Assembly: GCA_910588865.1 (NCBI GenBank)
Contig: CAJUSJ010000001.1
Coordinates: 1 to 64,000, forward strand
DNA from: an uncultured Lachnospiraceae bacterium
GTDB taxonomy: Bacteria; Bacillota; Clostridia; Lachnospirales; Lachnospiraceae
Length of the DNA: 64,000 nucleotides
Reading direction: 5' to 3'
The notes beneath the pieces were generated by a model, which was not told the DNA's origin, did no database searches, and saw only the letters and a program-made list of their open reading frames with translations. Of this stretch, positions 16,047-26,500 are shown in pieces. A program made the position numbers and the translations under genes. Each line of letters begins with the position of its first letter. Position 1 is the first letter of the stretch.

Positions 16047-16958
16047 ATGCTTGGTCTGTTCGAAAAGAAAAAAAGCCCGGAGGAACGGTTGGAAAAATGC
16101 CTGGAGAAAAAGGACTGGGACGGCCTGTCCAGAGCCTACTACGACCTGGGAGTCGCCGCCATGGACAGGGGGGACTTTAACAAGGCGGTTCTGTGGCTGA
16201 GCCGGGCGGACACGGTTTACAGCGCCAGCGACAAGGTTTACAGCAAGACAAGTAAAAACCGGCTTTTCCACAAGGAGATTGTCACCGACTGCTCTGACCG
16301 GATCGGTACGCTGGAGGAGGAGGACCTGCTTTACAACAACATTCCCGCGGAAATGGACGAGAAGGTGGAGGAGCTGGAGGATATCCAGGCCCGGGTTCTG
16401 GGGCTTTTGTCCATGGCCCGGCTGGTCAGGCTGGGCCAGGCCTTAAGTAAGCTTCCGGGATGTGAAGTTCTCGGCAGGCTGGACTGGGCGGTATCGGTTG
16501 TGCTGAAATCCTTCCAGGAGCCCATTACCCAGGAGGAATACAGCGGACTGATGGACATTTGCAATGACCTCTATGACTTTGGGGACTCAGAGGCTTTCTA
16601 TGGCGGCGGCCAGATCCCGGTTCCCGGAGGCCCGCCTTTCCAGGTCTTCGACTTAAACGGGATGGCGGGCGCGCACCTGGAGCTTAACGGTTATCTGGAC
16701 AGTCACCTGCGTTTTTTAAGCGCCCTGAGCCAGGGCCAGGAGCCGCCCCGGGCTGATAGCGGAATGGTGGGATATACCCTGCTGCCGGACTACTATGTCC
16801 GGATTGGCGCGGGGGAGTTGGAACAGGTTCCTCAGATCAAGGCAGAGCTGAGGCGGATCTGGAGTGACTTTGATTTTGTCCGCTCCCGCATTACCTGGGA
16901 ACAGGTGGCTGACAGGGTGAGGGAATACCAGGAATTGGATATTCTGGGACAGGCATGA
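16047..16958 (+). CDS. Uncharacterised protein with TPR-like N-terminus
   Basis: I do not recognise this 303-residue soluble protein. Residues 1-75 resemble tetratricopeptide helices (RLEKCLEKKDWDGLSRAYYDLG, AAMDRGDFNKAVLWLSRAD). An acidic region near residues 95-115 (MDEKVEELEDIQARV) is followed by a helical domain and a C-terminal ADRVREYQEL helix. It has no signal peptide or membrane segment. Its stop codon overlaps the ATG of cbiA by four bases, so the two are translated together; a role linked to cobyrinate amidation or to ATP-dependent ligase chemistry is possible but only from context. Confidence 0.8.
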   Translation: MLGLFEKKKSPEERLEKCLEKKDWDGLSRAYYDLGVAAMDRGDFNKAVLWLSRADTVYSASDKVYSKTSKNRLFHKEIVTDCSDRIGTLEEEDLLYNNIPAEMDEKVEELEDIQARVLGLLSMARLVRLGQALSKLPGCEVLGRLDWAVSVVLKSFQEPITQEEYSGLMDICNDLYDFGDSEAFYGGGQIPVPGGPPFQVFDLNGMAGAHLELNGYLDSHLRFLSALSQGQEPPRADSGMVGYTLLPDYYVRIGAGELEQVPQIKAELRRIWSDFDFVRSRITWEQVADRVREYQELDILGQA

Positions 16959-18352
16959 CAGGGGAAAACGCGAGACCCCTTCCCAGGATTTTGCTGGCGG
17001 CTCCGTGCAGCGGCAGCGGAAAGACTGTCATCACCTGCGGGGTGCTGGAGCTTATGAGACGGCGAAACAGGTCCTGTGTTTCCTTTAAATGCGGGCCGGA
17101 TTATATTGATCCCATGTTCCACCGGTACGTCCTGGCAGTTCCGGGCTACAACCTGGACAGCTTTTTTCTGCCGCCGTCAGAAGTGGTCAGACTGTTTGAA
17201 GAAAAGACCAGGGAGGCGGACATGGCTGTCATAGAAGGGGCCATGGGATATTATGACGGGGTCGCCGGAACCACCTCCCATGCCAGCGCCTGGGAGATAG
17301 CCGGACTCACAGCTGCCCCGGTGATTCTGGTGGTGGACGGAAAGAAAAGCAGCCTGTCTTTAGTGGCCCTGGTAAAAGGGTTTCTGGAATATGAAAAAGA
17401 CAGCCGCGTAAAAGGGGTGATCCTGAACCGGACCTCCCCCCTGATGGCCCGGAAACTGAAGCCGCTGCTGGAAGACTTGGGAGTCCGGCTTCTCGGCGCT
17501 GTCCCCCAGTGTGAGGAGGCGGACTGGGAGAGCCGCCACCTGGGGCTGACGCTTCCCGGGGAACAGGACCGGCTTCGGGAAAAGGTAAAGGCCCTGGCAG
17601 ACCGCCTGGAGCCCTGTCTGGACGTGGAGGGAATTCTAAAGCTGGCAGAAAGCGCTCCGCCTGTTGGCGGTTCCCCGGTTACAGTCCCCTGCCTTCCCCC
17701 CGCTGTCCATACCCAAAACACAGGACAGCCCCGAAAATCCGGCATAACAGAGATCCGCCGCGTTGCCGTGGCAAGGGATGAGGCTTTTTGCTTCTACTAT
17801 CAGGAAAACTTAGACCTGCTGGAAAGCCTTGGCTGGGAGCTGATTCCCTTCAGCCCTCTTAAGGACCATCATCTGCCCGGTCCCGGGCTTACAGCCATTT
17901 TACTGGGAGGGGGATATCCGGAACTGTACGCCAAAGAATTATCAGAAAATCAGGCCATGCTGGAGGCTGTGAGAACCGCCTATGGCCAGGGGGTCAAGCT
18001 TCTGGCGGAATGCGGAGGCTTCCTCTATCTCCATGAAACCCTTGAGGGAGCCGACGGCCGTTCCTGCCCCATGGCTGGCATCATAAAGGCGGCGGCATAC
18101 AGGACAGAGAAGCTGTCCCGGTTCGGCTATATCTCCCTGTACGACAGGCAGGGAAATCAGGTGGCAAGAGCCCATGAATTTCACTACTGGGACAGCACCC
18201 TGCCGGGTACGGACTTAAAAGCCGTAAAACCCTTAAGCGCCCGGACATGGGATTGTATGTATGTGACCCGTCAGCTGATAGCCGGGTTCCCCCACCTGTA
18301 TTATGGCTCAAATCCCCGGTGGATCAGAGAGTTTCTGGAAGAAAAATTATAA
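16955..18352 (+). CDS. cbiA: Cobyrinic acid a,c-diamide synthase
   Basis: CbiA uses glutamine and ATP to amidate the a and c carboxylates of (hydrogeno)cobyrinic acid in cobalamin synthesis. The 465-residue product has the N-terminal dethiobiotin-synthetase-like P-loop (APCSGSGKTVITCG near residues 15-28), FKCGPDYIDPMFH, and IEGAMGYYDG, and a C-terminal class I amidotransferase domain with nucleophile Cys in AECGGFLYL and the HEFHYWD segment. Length is normal. No other cobalamin gene is in the window, so it may serve a scattered pathway or a related substrate. It overlaps an unknown gene by four bases and ends at a strong terminator. Confidence 0.93.
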   Translation: MTGENARPLPRILLAAPCSGSGKTVITCGVLELMRRRNRSCVSFKCGPDYIDPMFHRYVLAVPGYNLDSFFLPPSEVVRLFEEKTREADMAVIEGAMGYYDGVAGTTSHASAWEIAGLTAAPVILVVDGKKSSLSLVALVKGFLEYEKDSRVKGVILNRTSPLMARKLKPLLEDLGVRLLGAVPQCEEADWESRHLGLTLPGEQDRLREKVKALADRLEPCLDVEGILKLAESAPPVGGSPVTVPCLPPAVHTQNTGQPRKSGITEIRRVAVARDEAFCFYYQENLDLLESLGWELIPFSPLKDHHLPGPGLTAILLGGGYPELYAKELSENQAMLEAVRTAYGQGVKLLAECGGFLYLHETLEGADGRSCPMAGIIKAAAYRTEKLSRFGYISLYDRQGNQVARAHEFHYWDSTLPGTDLKAVKPLSARTWDCMYVTRQLIAGFPHLYYGSNPRWIREFLEEKL

Positions 18353-18362
18353 GACATAAAGA

Positions 18363-18413
18363 AAGCCAAGGCTGAATGGCCGGAGTTTAACTGGTGGTTC
18401 CCCTTGGCTTTTT
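18363..18413 (+). terminator. Terminator after cbiA
   Basis: AAGCCAAGG (18363-18371) pairs with CCTTGGCTT (18402-18410) and a T-run follows. The loop is long (30 bases) and may hold a second small stem. Confidence 0.7.
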
Positions 18414-18418
18414 CCTCA

Positions 18419-18919
18419 TTAATCCGGCAGCCGTCTCCAGATTTCCACGATCTCACAGTAGGCGTGGGATTCCTCCGGATATTGGTCATTTAACTCCAGC
18501 TGCGTATGTACCGCCTGCCGGTAGGTCTCGATCAGTCCGTATTGATTAAGGGCCCTGTAGTCAATGGCCTTTTCAAAGCCCGCGCCGCAGTTTGTTATGG
18601 CGCTGATATGACAGGAAATATCGACCAGATCATACCCGCAAAACTCAAAATTCTCCTTTGCTTCCAGTCTGTAATTGGGCTCGATCTCAGGACGTATAAT
18701 CACAGCCAGAACCTGCTTGTCCTTCTCTCCCGCCCTGGTCTGAGGATTCTCTGTTTCCTCCATGTCCATAAGGCCGCAGTCAAAGGTGACCAGTTCGTCG
18801 GCAAGTATGTTCCATTGATTAAATGCTTTCAAAGCTTCGTTGTTAACACATCTGTCAGAATAAAAATACCGGATTCTGCCCAGGGACAGATAGTCCTTCT
18901 GGATGGTTGTGATAGACAT
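18419..18919 (-). CDS. Uncharacterised 166-residue protein
   Basis: I do not recognise a family. The protein is soluble, acidic, mixed alpha/beta in character, with DYLSLGRIRYFYSDRCVN at the start, a central KDKQVLAVIIRPE strand, and a helical C-terminal half rich in Glu and Tyr ending in EIVEIWRRLPD. It starts 17 bases after the mobA stop codon and is probably cotranscribed with it. Its terminator may be the hairpin shared with cbiA on the opposite strand. Confidence 0.7.
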   Translation of the reverse strand: MSITTIQKDYLSLGRIRYFYSDRCVNNEALKAFNQWNILADELVTFDCGLMDMEETENPQTRAGEKDKQVLAVIIRPEIEPNYRLEAKENFEFCGYDLVDISCHISAITNCGAGFEKAIDYRALNQYGLIETYRQAVHTQLELNDQYPEESHAYCEIVEIWRRLPD

Positions 18920-18936
18920 AGCGGTTCTCTCCCCTT

Positions 18937-19572
18937 TTATAATTCTCCTGGCTTCAAAGAAGCAAACTTCCTGTACTCCTCTTCCGTGTTGATATTGACC
19001 CCTATGGCGCTGTCCTCCTCCAGAGAAAGGACCCTGGCCCTGGACCGGACGATGAAGTCCCTCATCCGGTAATTTCCCTCCCTGATCATCTCCTCCATAA
19101 CCGGAATCACGGCTTTGGGATAAATCCCGAAGAGAGGGTGAATCCGCTCCCCGGATCGGACCACCATGGCCCGGTCCCTGCCGCCCTCCTTCTGATACTG
19201 GTGTGTCACCCAGTCCACGGTCCTTCGGTCGATCAGCGGCATATCGCAGGCAGCCACAAACAGTCCCTGTTCCCCGCAGGACAGAAGGCCGGACCAGATC
19301 CCGCCCATGGGCCCCAGATCCGGTATTCTGTCCGCCACCACAGGCAGTCCAAGGGCTTCATACCGCCCCGCGGCTTCCCTGGACGCGGACAGGTAGACCG
19401 CCGAAAAAGAGCCCAGGGCCCTTCTGATGTGCTCATAGAAGGCAGCACCCTGATAATCCAGAAAAAGCTTGTCCCGCCCATTCATCCTCCTGCTTCTTCC
19501 GCCTGTGAGGATATATCCTCCTATAGCCTCTTTCCCAAACCCTGTTGCCGCTTTTTCCATGTCCGACTCCAT
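18937..19572 (-). CDS. mobA: Molybdenum cofactor guanylyltransferase
   Basis: MobA adds GMP to molybdopterin to form the guanine dinucleotide cofactor. The 211-residue protein has the nucleotide-binding N-terminus GGYILTGGRSRRMNGRDK near residues 18-35, then PDLGPMGGIWSGL and the metal-binding AACDMPLID near residue 108. The C-terminus is INTEEEYRKF. Length fits the family. The first ATG may be too early: a second at residue 5 is also usable. No other molybdopterin gene is in the window, so the substrate assignment rests on the family. Confidence 0.88.
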   Translation of the reverse strand: MESDMEKAATGFGKEAIGGYILTGGRSRRMNGRDKLFLDYQGAAFYEHIRRALGSFSAVYLSASREAAGRYEALGLPVVADRIPDLGPMGGIWSGLLSCGEQGLFVAACDMPLIDRRTVDWVTHQYQKEGGRDRAMVVRSGERIHPLFGIYPKAVIPVMEEMIREGNYRMRDFIVRSRARVLSLEEDSAIGVNINTEEEYRKFASLKPGEL

Positions 19573-19677
19573 TTCTAGATGTGGATTTGTCGAAATATTC
19601 CTGCTAAAGTATAGCTCAAAACCGACCAGAATTCAATCCCTGACGCATCGGTTCAGCCCTAAGCCTTGCTTTTTCCG

Positions 19678-19705
19678 CTGACTTTATCTATACTATTCTT
19701 ATAAT
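19678..19705 (+). promoter_or_regulatory. Likely promoter of the OLD-family gene
   Basis: CTGACT (19678-19683) and TATAAT (19700-19705) are 16 bases apart; the start codon follows at 19738 behind AGGAGG. Confidence 0.45.
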
Positions 19706-19737
19706 CAACAAACATTACCATATCAGGAGGCCCTTCC

Positions 19738-21588
19738 ATGCAGATTACTCGTCTTGCCATCCGTAATTTCCGCTCCATCCACAGCCTTGAGATCGGAGGT
19801 ATTGAAAACGCTTTGATCCTGGTAGGGAAGAATAATACCGGCAAGACCGGTATCTTAAAGGCCATCCGGGCCGCTCTGGGAAACTATCCCATAGCAAAAG
19901 AGGATTTTAATGAGAAAAATCAGAACATTGAGATATGGATCACACTGGAGATTACAGAACAGGACCTGGCTCAGTTCCATTTAAGCGGAATTGTCAGCCA
20001 ATACAAGCGCTTTGATGCCTGGAAAAGAGACTTCCGGGCCAAGCTCCCGTCCTTTGACGGCCATGAGATCTCCTTCACCTGTGTTTTCAATCACAACCAG
20101 GCTGTCCGCTATCAAGACAACACGCGCAAGCACAACCGCTTTATTCCTGAGCTGCTGCCCCGCCTGTACTTTATAGATACCGGCCGCCAGCTCACCGCGT
20201 TTCAGGAGGATCTTCTGTTGTTCCAGGATGAGGAGCAGCTTCGCCGTCTGCGGTCTGACACCTGCATGTTCAGCCCTTCCAAGCAATGCAATCAGTGTTT
20301 TAGCTGTATTGGCCTGATCAATCAGAAAAAGCCGGAGGAGCTGCTTCTGTGTGAGACCGCCCGGCTTCTGGAATACAAGATGTATCGCCTGAATTTAAGG
20401 GACTTTTCCCAGAAGGTCAATGAAAACTACCGCAAAAACGGCGGCATTGAGGAGATCTGCTACACCCTGACTTTCAATCCTGACGCCATGTTCCGGGTGA
20501 CAGCGGAGACTCTCCGGGAGGGGGGCCAGCATCTAAAGCCCATTGAGAACCTGAGCAATGGCATGAAGAGCATTTACATGCTGTCTTTGCTGGAAACCTA
20601 TATTCAGGATGAAAAGCAGATACCAAGCATTATTATGGTGGAGTATCCGGAGCTGTTTTTGCACCCATCTCTCCAGAAGACAGCGGGAGCGATCCTGTAC
20701 CGTCTGTCCCGGAAAAACCAGGTGATCTTCTCCACCCACTCTCCCAACCTGATCGCCAACTTTACCAGCCGCCAGCTCTGTCAGGTGGCCACGGACATGG
20801 AGGGCCGCCCCCTCGCGCGGGGACACGCGGACATTGATCAGATTCTGGATGATCTGGGCTACGGTGCCAGCGATCTGTTAAATGTAGGGTTTGTGTTCAT
20901 TGTGGAGGGAAAGCAGGACAAGAGCCGCCTGCCCCTGCTCCTTGGAAAGTATTATCCGGAGCTTCGGGATGGGGACGGAAATTTGTCCAGGATCTCCATT
21001 CTCACCACCAACAGCTGTACCAATATTAAGACCTACGCCAATTTAAAATATATGAACCAGGTATATCTGAGGGACCAGTTTTTGATGATCCGGGACGGTG
21101 ACGGCAAAGACCCGGAGCTTCTGGCTTCCCAGCTGTGCCGATATTATGATGACCGCAATGAGGAGGATGTGGACAAACTGCCCAAGGTCAGCCGCCGCAA
21201 TGTGCTGATCTTAAAATATTACTCTTTTGAAAATTATTTCCTGAATCCGGCTGTCATGGCCAGGCTTGGCATTGTGGAAAGCCAGGAGGCGTTCTGGCAG
21301 ATCCTTCTCTCAAAATGGAACGAATATCTGCACCGCCTCTCAAGCGGACAGCATCTGAGGGAGCTTTTAGGAAAAGAATTGGAGACCGTGGAAGATCTGA
21401 AGGAGAATTTTGAACTGTTTAAGATCTGTATCCGGGGACATAATCTCTATGACATTTTTTACGGCCCCTTTAAGCAGAGGGAAGGGGAGCTTCTCAGGCA
21501 GTATATGGACCTGGCTCCCAGGGAAGATTTTAAAGATATTCTGGATGCCATTGACGCATTTCCCTTTTTTGAAAGCCGGAAAGGATGA
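19738..21588 (+). CDS. OLD-family ATPase-TOPRIM nuclease
   Basis: The 616-residue protein joins an ABC-type ATPase to a TOPRIM nuclease domain, as in OLD endonucleases and GajA of the Gabija defence system. Seen are Walker A GKNNTGKT (residues 30-37), signature LSNGMKS near 277, Walker B IIMVEYPELFLHP near 297-309, the switch His in FSTHSPN, and TOPRIM motifs VFIVEGKQDK near 386 and MIRDGDG near 450. Odd points: the second acidic residue of Walker B is Tyr (V-E-Y-P for E-E-P), and four cysteines (C-x7-C-x2-C-x2-C, residues about 176-190) suggest a zinc site inserted in the ATPase. No UvrD-like helicase (GajB) lies next to it, so it is a stand-alone OLD protein; antiphage function is possible but not shown. 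Confidence 0.85.
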   Translation: MQITRLAIRNFRSIHSLEIGGIENALILVGKNNTGKTGILKAIRAALGNYPIAKEDFNEKNQNIEIWITLEITEQDLAQFHLSGIVSQYKRFDAWKRDFRAKLPSFDGHEISFTCVFNHNQAVRYQDNTRKHNRFIPELLPRLYFIDTGRQLTAFQEDLLLFQDEEQLRRLRSDTCMFSPSKQCNQCFSCIGLINQKKPEELLLCETARLLEYKMYRLNLRDFSQKVNENYRKNGGIEEICYTLTFNPDAMFRVTAETLREGGQHLKPIENLSNGMKSIYMLSLLETYIQDEKQIPSIIMVEYPELFLHPSLQKTAGAILYRLSRKNQVIFSTHSPNLIANFTSRQLCQVATDMEGRPLARGHADIDQILDDLGYGASDLLNVGFVFIVEGKQDKSRLPLLLGKYYPELRDGDGNLSRISILTTNSCTNIKTYANLKYMNQVYLRDQFLMIRDGDGKDPELLASQLCRYYDDRNEEDVDKLPKVSRRNVLILKYYSFENYFLNPAVMARLGIVESQEAFWQILLSKWNEYLHRLSSGQHLRELLGKELETVEDLKENFELFKICIRGHNLYDIFYGPFKQREGELLRQYMDLAPREDFKDILDAIDAFPFFESRKG

Positions 21589-21594
21589 GGTCCT

Positions 21595-22113
21595 TCATTC
21601 TCCCCGGCTTATGCCATAAAGGTATACATTTCTGGAATGTCCGGCCCCTGTCCTGCTTTCATGTACCGATTCCTGGTTAAAGCCGCATTTTTCAAATAAT
21701 CTCCGGGACGCCTGGTTGTATTCCAGGATATTGGAATAGATGTGGTTAAGCCCCAGTTTCTGGAAGGCATAGGAAACAAGGGCTGTTACGGCGTCTTCCC
21801 CGTAGCCTTTTTGCCGGACGGACCGTTTAAGCTTGATGGAAATCCGGGCTGTGCCGGCTATGGGATCCATATTGGAAAGGATAATGATTCCAAGACCAAC
21901 CCGGGGCGCTTCGCGGTCCGCGATGATGCTGTGTACACCGTTTACAGGGTCCGGCGGGGAGCGGAACCAGCGGAGCTGATGCTCATAGGAGACAGGACGG
22001 GAATAGCCTCTGGTCACCTTTGATATCTCCGGGTCTTTGATCAGGTCCAGCAGCAGCTCTTTGTCCTGCTCTTCGATTGCCCGCAGGATCACCTTATGTC
22101 CCGTGATATCCAT
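21595..22113 (-). CDS. GNAT family N-acetyltransferase (RimJ-like)
   Basis: The 172-residue protein matches RimJ/RimL-type acetyltransferases: VILRAIEEQDKELLLDLI at the start, RSVRQKGYGEDAVTALVSYA near residues 104-123 (acetyl-CoA loop, R-Q-K-G-Y-G), and LNHIYSNILEYNQASRRLFEKCGF near the end. It acetylates an amino group of a protein or small molecule; the substrate is unknown. The gene overlaps the end of the MATE gene by 20 bases, so it follows it in one operon. It converges on the OLD gene with only 6 bases between stops. Confidence 0.9.
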   Translation of the reverse strand: MDITGHKVILRAIEEQDKELLLDLIKDPEISKVTRGYSRPVSYEHQLRWFRSPPDPVNGVHSIIADREAPRVGLGIIILSNMDPIAGTARISIKLKRSVRQKGYGEDAVTALVSYAFQKLGLNHIYSNILEYNQASRRLFEKCGFNQESVHESRTGAGHSRNVYLYGISRGE

Positions 22114-23452
22114 ATGACCCCTCCCCGCGTCTCCACTTTCCGGTCCGGTATTCGCTGTAGGAGATCAGATAGTTGGCCAGCCATCCCACAGGAACCGCCA
22201 TCCACACAAAGGAGATTCCCCACTTAGGCGCACAGGTAACCGCGATGACCACGCGGATGGCCAGATTGACCAGGTTGGCCACAGTAAACATTGTCATATC
22301 ACCGGCACCCCGCAGCACGCCGTCGGTGATCATCTTAAGGCCGATGAGAACAAAGAACCAGCCGATAAACTTCAGATATCCGGTTCCTGTCTGAAAGGCC
22401 CCGGCGCTGCCCTCCTCTCCCAGAAACAGCCCGATCAGGGGACCGTAACAGGTTTCCAGCCACAGGCATAAAAGCGCGGCAAAGGAAAAAACAATGGCGT
22501 AGCCGGCGCGGTAGCCCTGGCGGACCCGGTCATATCTGCCCGCGCCAATATTCTGGGCTGTGTAGGAGGACATGACATTGCCCATGGCGGCCATGGGCAC
22601 CACGCAGATACTCTCCACCCGCATACCCGCGGAGAATCCGGCCAGCATCTCTGTCCCAAAGCTGTTGACCACCGACTGGACCAGCATCATACCGATGGAT
22701 ACCGTGGACTGCTGGAGGATGGATGGCAGCGCGATCCGGGTCATATTGAAAAACTCATCTCGGTAAAAAAGCTGTCTGCTTTCGTTTCCCTCATACTTTT
22801 TCATTTCTCTTAAAAAAATCATAAAGGAACAGGCGGCGGAAATCCCCTGCGCGATCAATGTGGCCCAGGCCACGCCGGCAACACCCATGCCCGCGTTTTT
22901 CACCAGGATCACATCCAGGACCATGTTAAATACAGAAGAAAAGATCAGAAGGTACAGAGGAATCCTGGACTTTCCCAGAGCGTTGAACATGGATGAGAGG
23001 ATATTATACATAAAAAGAAAGGGAAGCCCCAGAAAGTAGATCCTTAAATACTCCGCTGCCTGAAAGAGGGCTTCGCCGGGAGTGTTCAGCCAGACCATGA
23101 TCTGTCTGGAGAACAGAAGGCCAAATCCTCCAAGGATCACGCTGAGAACCACAAAAGCCGTCAGGGCTGTCCTGACGGAGGCTTTCATCTTGCCATAGTT
23201 TCTGGCTCCAAAATACTGGCTGGTGATCACCGAGGCTCCCACACCGCCACCTATGGCGATGGAGATAAATACCGTGGTCAGGGAATAGGAGGCCCCCACC
23301 GCGGCCAGGGCCTGCTCTCCCACAAACCTTCCCACTACCATGGAATCCACCATGGTATAAAACTGCTGGAACAGATTGCCGATGATCATCGGAAGCGCGA
23401 ATACTATCAGCGCTTTCAGCGGTTTTTCCTGAATCAGATATTCTTTTCCCAT
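22094..23452 (-). CDS. MATE family exporter
   Basis: A 452-residue membrane protein with about 12 helices and the MATE pattern ALPMIIGNLFQQFYTMVDSM near the start and AVGASYSLTTVFISIAIG in helix 2. It is of the NorM/DinF-like clostridial group and exports cationic compounds using an ion gradient. It is the first gene of an operon with the overlapping GNAT gene; acetylation and export of the same compound is a reasonable guess. It is distinct from the MATE protein at 11960-13288. Confidence 0.9.
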   Translation of the reverse strand: MGKEYLIQEKPLKALIVFALPMIIGNLFQQFYTMVDSMVVGRFVGEQALAAVGASYSLTTVFISIAIGGGVGASVITSQYFGARNYGKMKASVRTALTAFVVLSVILGGFGLLFSRQIMVWLNTPGEALFQAAEYLRIYFLGLPFLFMYNILSSMFNALGKSRIPLYLLIFSSVFNMVLDVILVKNAGMGVAGVAWATLIAQGISAACSFMIFLREMKKYEGNESRQLFYRDEFFNMTRIALPSILQQSTVSIGMMLVQSVVNSFGTEMLAGFSAGMRVESICVVPMAAMGNVMSSYTAQNIGAGRYDRVRQGYRAGYAIVFSFAALLCLWLETCYGPLIGLFLGEEGSAGAFQTGTGYLKFIGWFFVLIGLKMITDGVLRGAGDMTMFTVANLVNLAIRVVIAVTCAPKWGISFVWMAVPVGWLANYLISYSEYRTGKWRRGEGSYGYHGT

Positions 23453-23549
23453 TGTCTCCCCCTGTGGTCACATTTGCGGGTCCGCGAAAAACATTACAGA
23501 CTTTATCTTAGCACAGAGAACAAATACCCGCAAGCCTTTTTATGGTTTC

Positions 23550-26500
23550 CTATCCATCAATGGTGGACACCCCTATGGTCACCTCTTCCAACACATCCAA
23601 AAGGACTTTTACCGTGTCCAGGGAGGTGAGCATGGTAATATTGTTCTGGGTGGCGCACTGGCGGATGGCGGCCCCGTCCTCATAGTGGACGCCGGACAAC
23701 ACGGCCCGGGTGTTGATCACATAGCTGACATACCCTGCCCGGATGGACTCCAGAATCTCCTGGCTTCCCTCGCTTAACTTGCGGCGTACCCGGGTTCGGA
23801 TGCCGTTGTTCTTGAGAAAGCTGGCAGTACCGATGGTGGCCTCTATGTTAAAGCCCATGTGGTAGAAACGGCGGATCAGGGGAAGGGCTTCTTCCTTGTC
23901 CTCATCTGCCAGCGTGACCATGATGGTGCCGTAATTCTGAAGGCGGATGCCGGAGGCGATCATGGCTTTGTACATGGCCCGGTGGAGTTTTTTGTCATAG
24001 CCAATGGCCTCCCCGGTGGACTTCATCTCCGGAGACAGGTAGGCATCCATGCCCTTGAGTTTTGAGAAGGAAAATGCCGGGGCCTTTACATAGTAGCGGT
24101 CTTTTTCCGGGGGATACATGTCATGGATTCCCTGCTGTTCTAACGTCCTGCCCAGCATCACCCAGGTGGCAATGTCCGCCAGGCTCCAGCCGGTGGCTTT
24201 TGAGAGAAAGGGGACGGTTCTGGAAGAGCGGGGGTTCACCTCAATGATGTACACTCTGTCGTCTTTGTCCACAATAAACTGGATATTGAAAAGACCTATG
24301 ATGCCGATCCCCAGGCCAAGCCTTCTGGTGTAATCCAGGATAATTTCCCTGACCCTTTGGGAGATGCTGAAGCAGGGGTAGACGCTGATGGAATCGCCGG
24401 AGTGGATCCCGGTCCTCTCCACAAGCTCCATGATGCCTGGGACAAACACCTGCCTGCCGTCGCAGACCGCATCCACCTCCACTTCCCTGCCCCGAATATA
24501 TTTATCTACCAGCACCGGTTTATCCTCCGTGACCTGGACCGCGTTTTTCAGGTAATGGCGCAGGTGCTCTTCCTTTGCCACGATCTCCATGGCCCGCCCG
24601 CCCAGGACAAAGCTGGGGCGCGCCAGCACCGGATAGCCGATCTTGGAGGCAGCGTCAATCCCCTCTTCCACTGTGGTGACCGCTTGCCCCTCGGGCTGGC
24701 GGATCCCCAGAGAAAGCAGCAGTTTTTCAAAGGCTTCTCTGTTCTCGGCCCGCTCAATGGCAGCGCAGTCTGTGCCGATGATCTTCACGCCCCGGTCAGT
24801 CAGGGACTGGGCCAGGTTAATGGCCGTCTGGCCGCCTAAGGTGGCGATGACGCCGTCCGGCTGCTCCAACTGGATCACATTCATTACATCCTCCGGACAG
24901 AGAGGTTCAAAATACAGCTTGTCGGAACAGGTGTAATCCGTGGAAACGGTTTCCGGATTATTGTTGATGATGATGGCTTCATATCCGGCGTTCCGGATGG
25001 TCTTGACCGCATGGACGGTAGAATAGTCAAATTCCACGCCCTGCCCGATGCGGATAGGGCCTGAACCCAGAACCACGATCTTCTTTCTGTGGGAGACCGG
25101 GGATTCGTTTTCCTCCTCGTAGGTGGAATAAAAGTATGGGATATAGCTGTCAAACTCCGAGGCGCAGGTGTCGATCATTTTGTAGACCGGGAAGATCCCT
25201 GCCCTCTTTCTTATCTGGAAAATCTCCTCCTCCGAGGTGTGCCACAATTTGGCAATGGCTTTGTCGGAAAAGCCCATCTTTTTTCCGTATTTCAGATGGG
25301 GCAGGCTTTGTGGGTGTTTTTGCAACTCCTTTTCCGCCTCCACGATATTTTTCAGCTTGTTGATAAAGAATGGATCAATGCCTGTTTTTTCCGCAATCTC
25401 CTGGATATCCAGGCCCATACGAAGAAGACGGGCAATAGCGAAGATCCGGTCATCGGTGCCTGTCTCAATATAGGCAAGGAGCTGTCCTTTGTCCATGGAG
25501 TCAAACTTGGGGCTGTGGAGGTGGAAAAGTCCGGTCTCCAGGGAACGGATGGCTTTTAACAGGCTCTCCTCCATGGTCCGCCCAATGCTCATCACTTCTC
25601 CGGTAGCCTTCATCTGGGTTCCCAGGGAGTTGTTGGCGTCGGAAAATTTGTCAAATGGAAAACGGGGCATCTTGGTCACCACATAGTCCAGGGCAGGTTC
25701 AAAGGCAGCCGGGGTGTTGGCGATGGGGATCTCGTCCAGGGTCATGCCCACGCCGATCTTGGCGGAGACCCGGGCAATGGGGTAGCCGCTGGCTTTTGAG
25801 GCCAAAGCGGAGGAACGGGAGACCCTTGGGTTTACCTCGATCAGATAGTAACGGAAGGAGTTGGGGTCAAGGGCAAACTGCACATTGCATCCCCCCTCAA
25901 TCTCCAGGGCCCGTATGATCTTTAAGGCGCTGTCCCGCAGCATCTGATATTCTTTGTTGGTCAGGGTCTGGGAGGGACACACCACGATGGAGTCTCCTGT
26001 GTGGATCCCTACCGGATCCAGGTTTTCCATATTGCATATGGTGATGGCGGTGTTGTTTTTGTCCCGCATCACCTCGTATTCGATCTCTTTATAGCCTTTT
26101 ATGCTCTTTTCGATGAGCACCTGGCGGACAGGGGAAAGGGAAAGGGCGTTTTTCATCATGGGAATGAGCTGGGATTCATCGTCAACGAAGCCTCCGCCGG
26201 TTCCTCCCAGTGTAAAAGCGGGGCGAAGCACCACCGGATAACCGATCTTCGCGGCCACCTGGATTCCCTCTTCCACAGTGGAGGCGATGTCCGAAGGCAG
26301 GGTGGGTTCTCCCAGACTTTCGCACAGCTCTTTAAACAGCTCCCGGTCTTCTGCCCTCTCAATGCTTAAGCTTTTGGTTCCCAGAAGCTCCACCCGGCAC
26401 TCTTTTAAGACCCCTTTCTTTTCCAGCTCCATGGCCAGATTCAGTCCGGTCTGGCCGCCGATGCCGGGGAGGATGGCATCTGGTCTTTCGTAGCGCAGGA

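Noticed and set aside
19738..21588. Gabija (GajA) defence system
   Set aside because: No UvrD-like helicase partner is adjacent; a lone OLD-family protein is the safer call.
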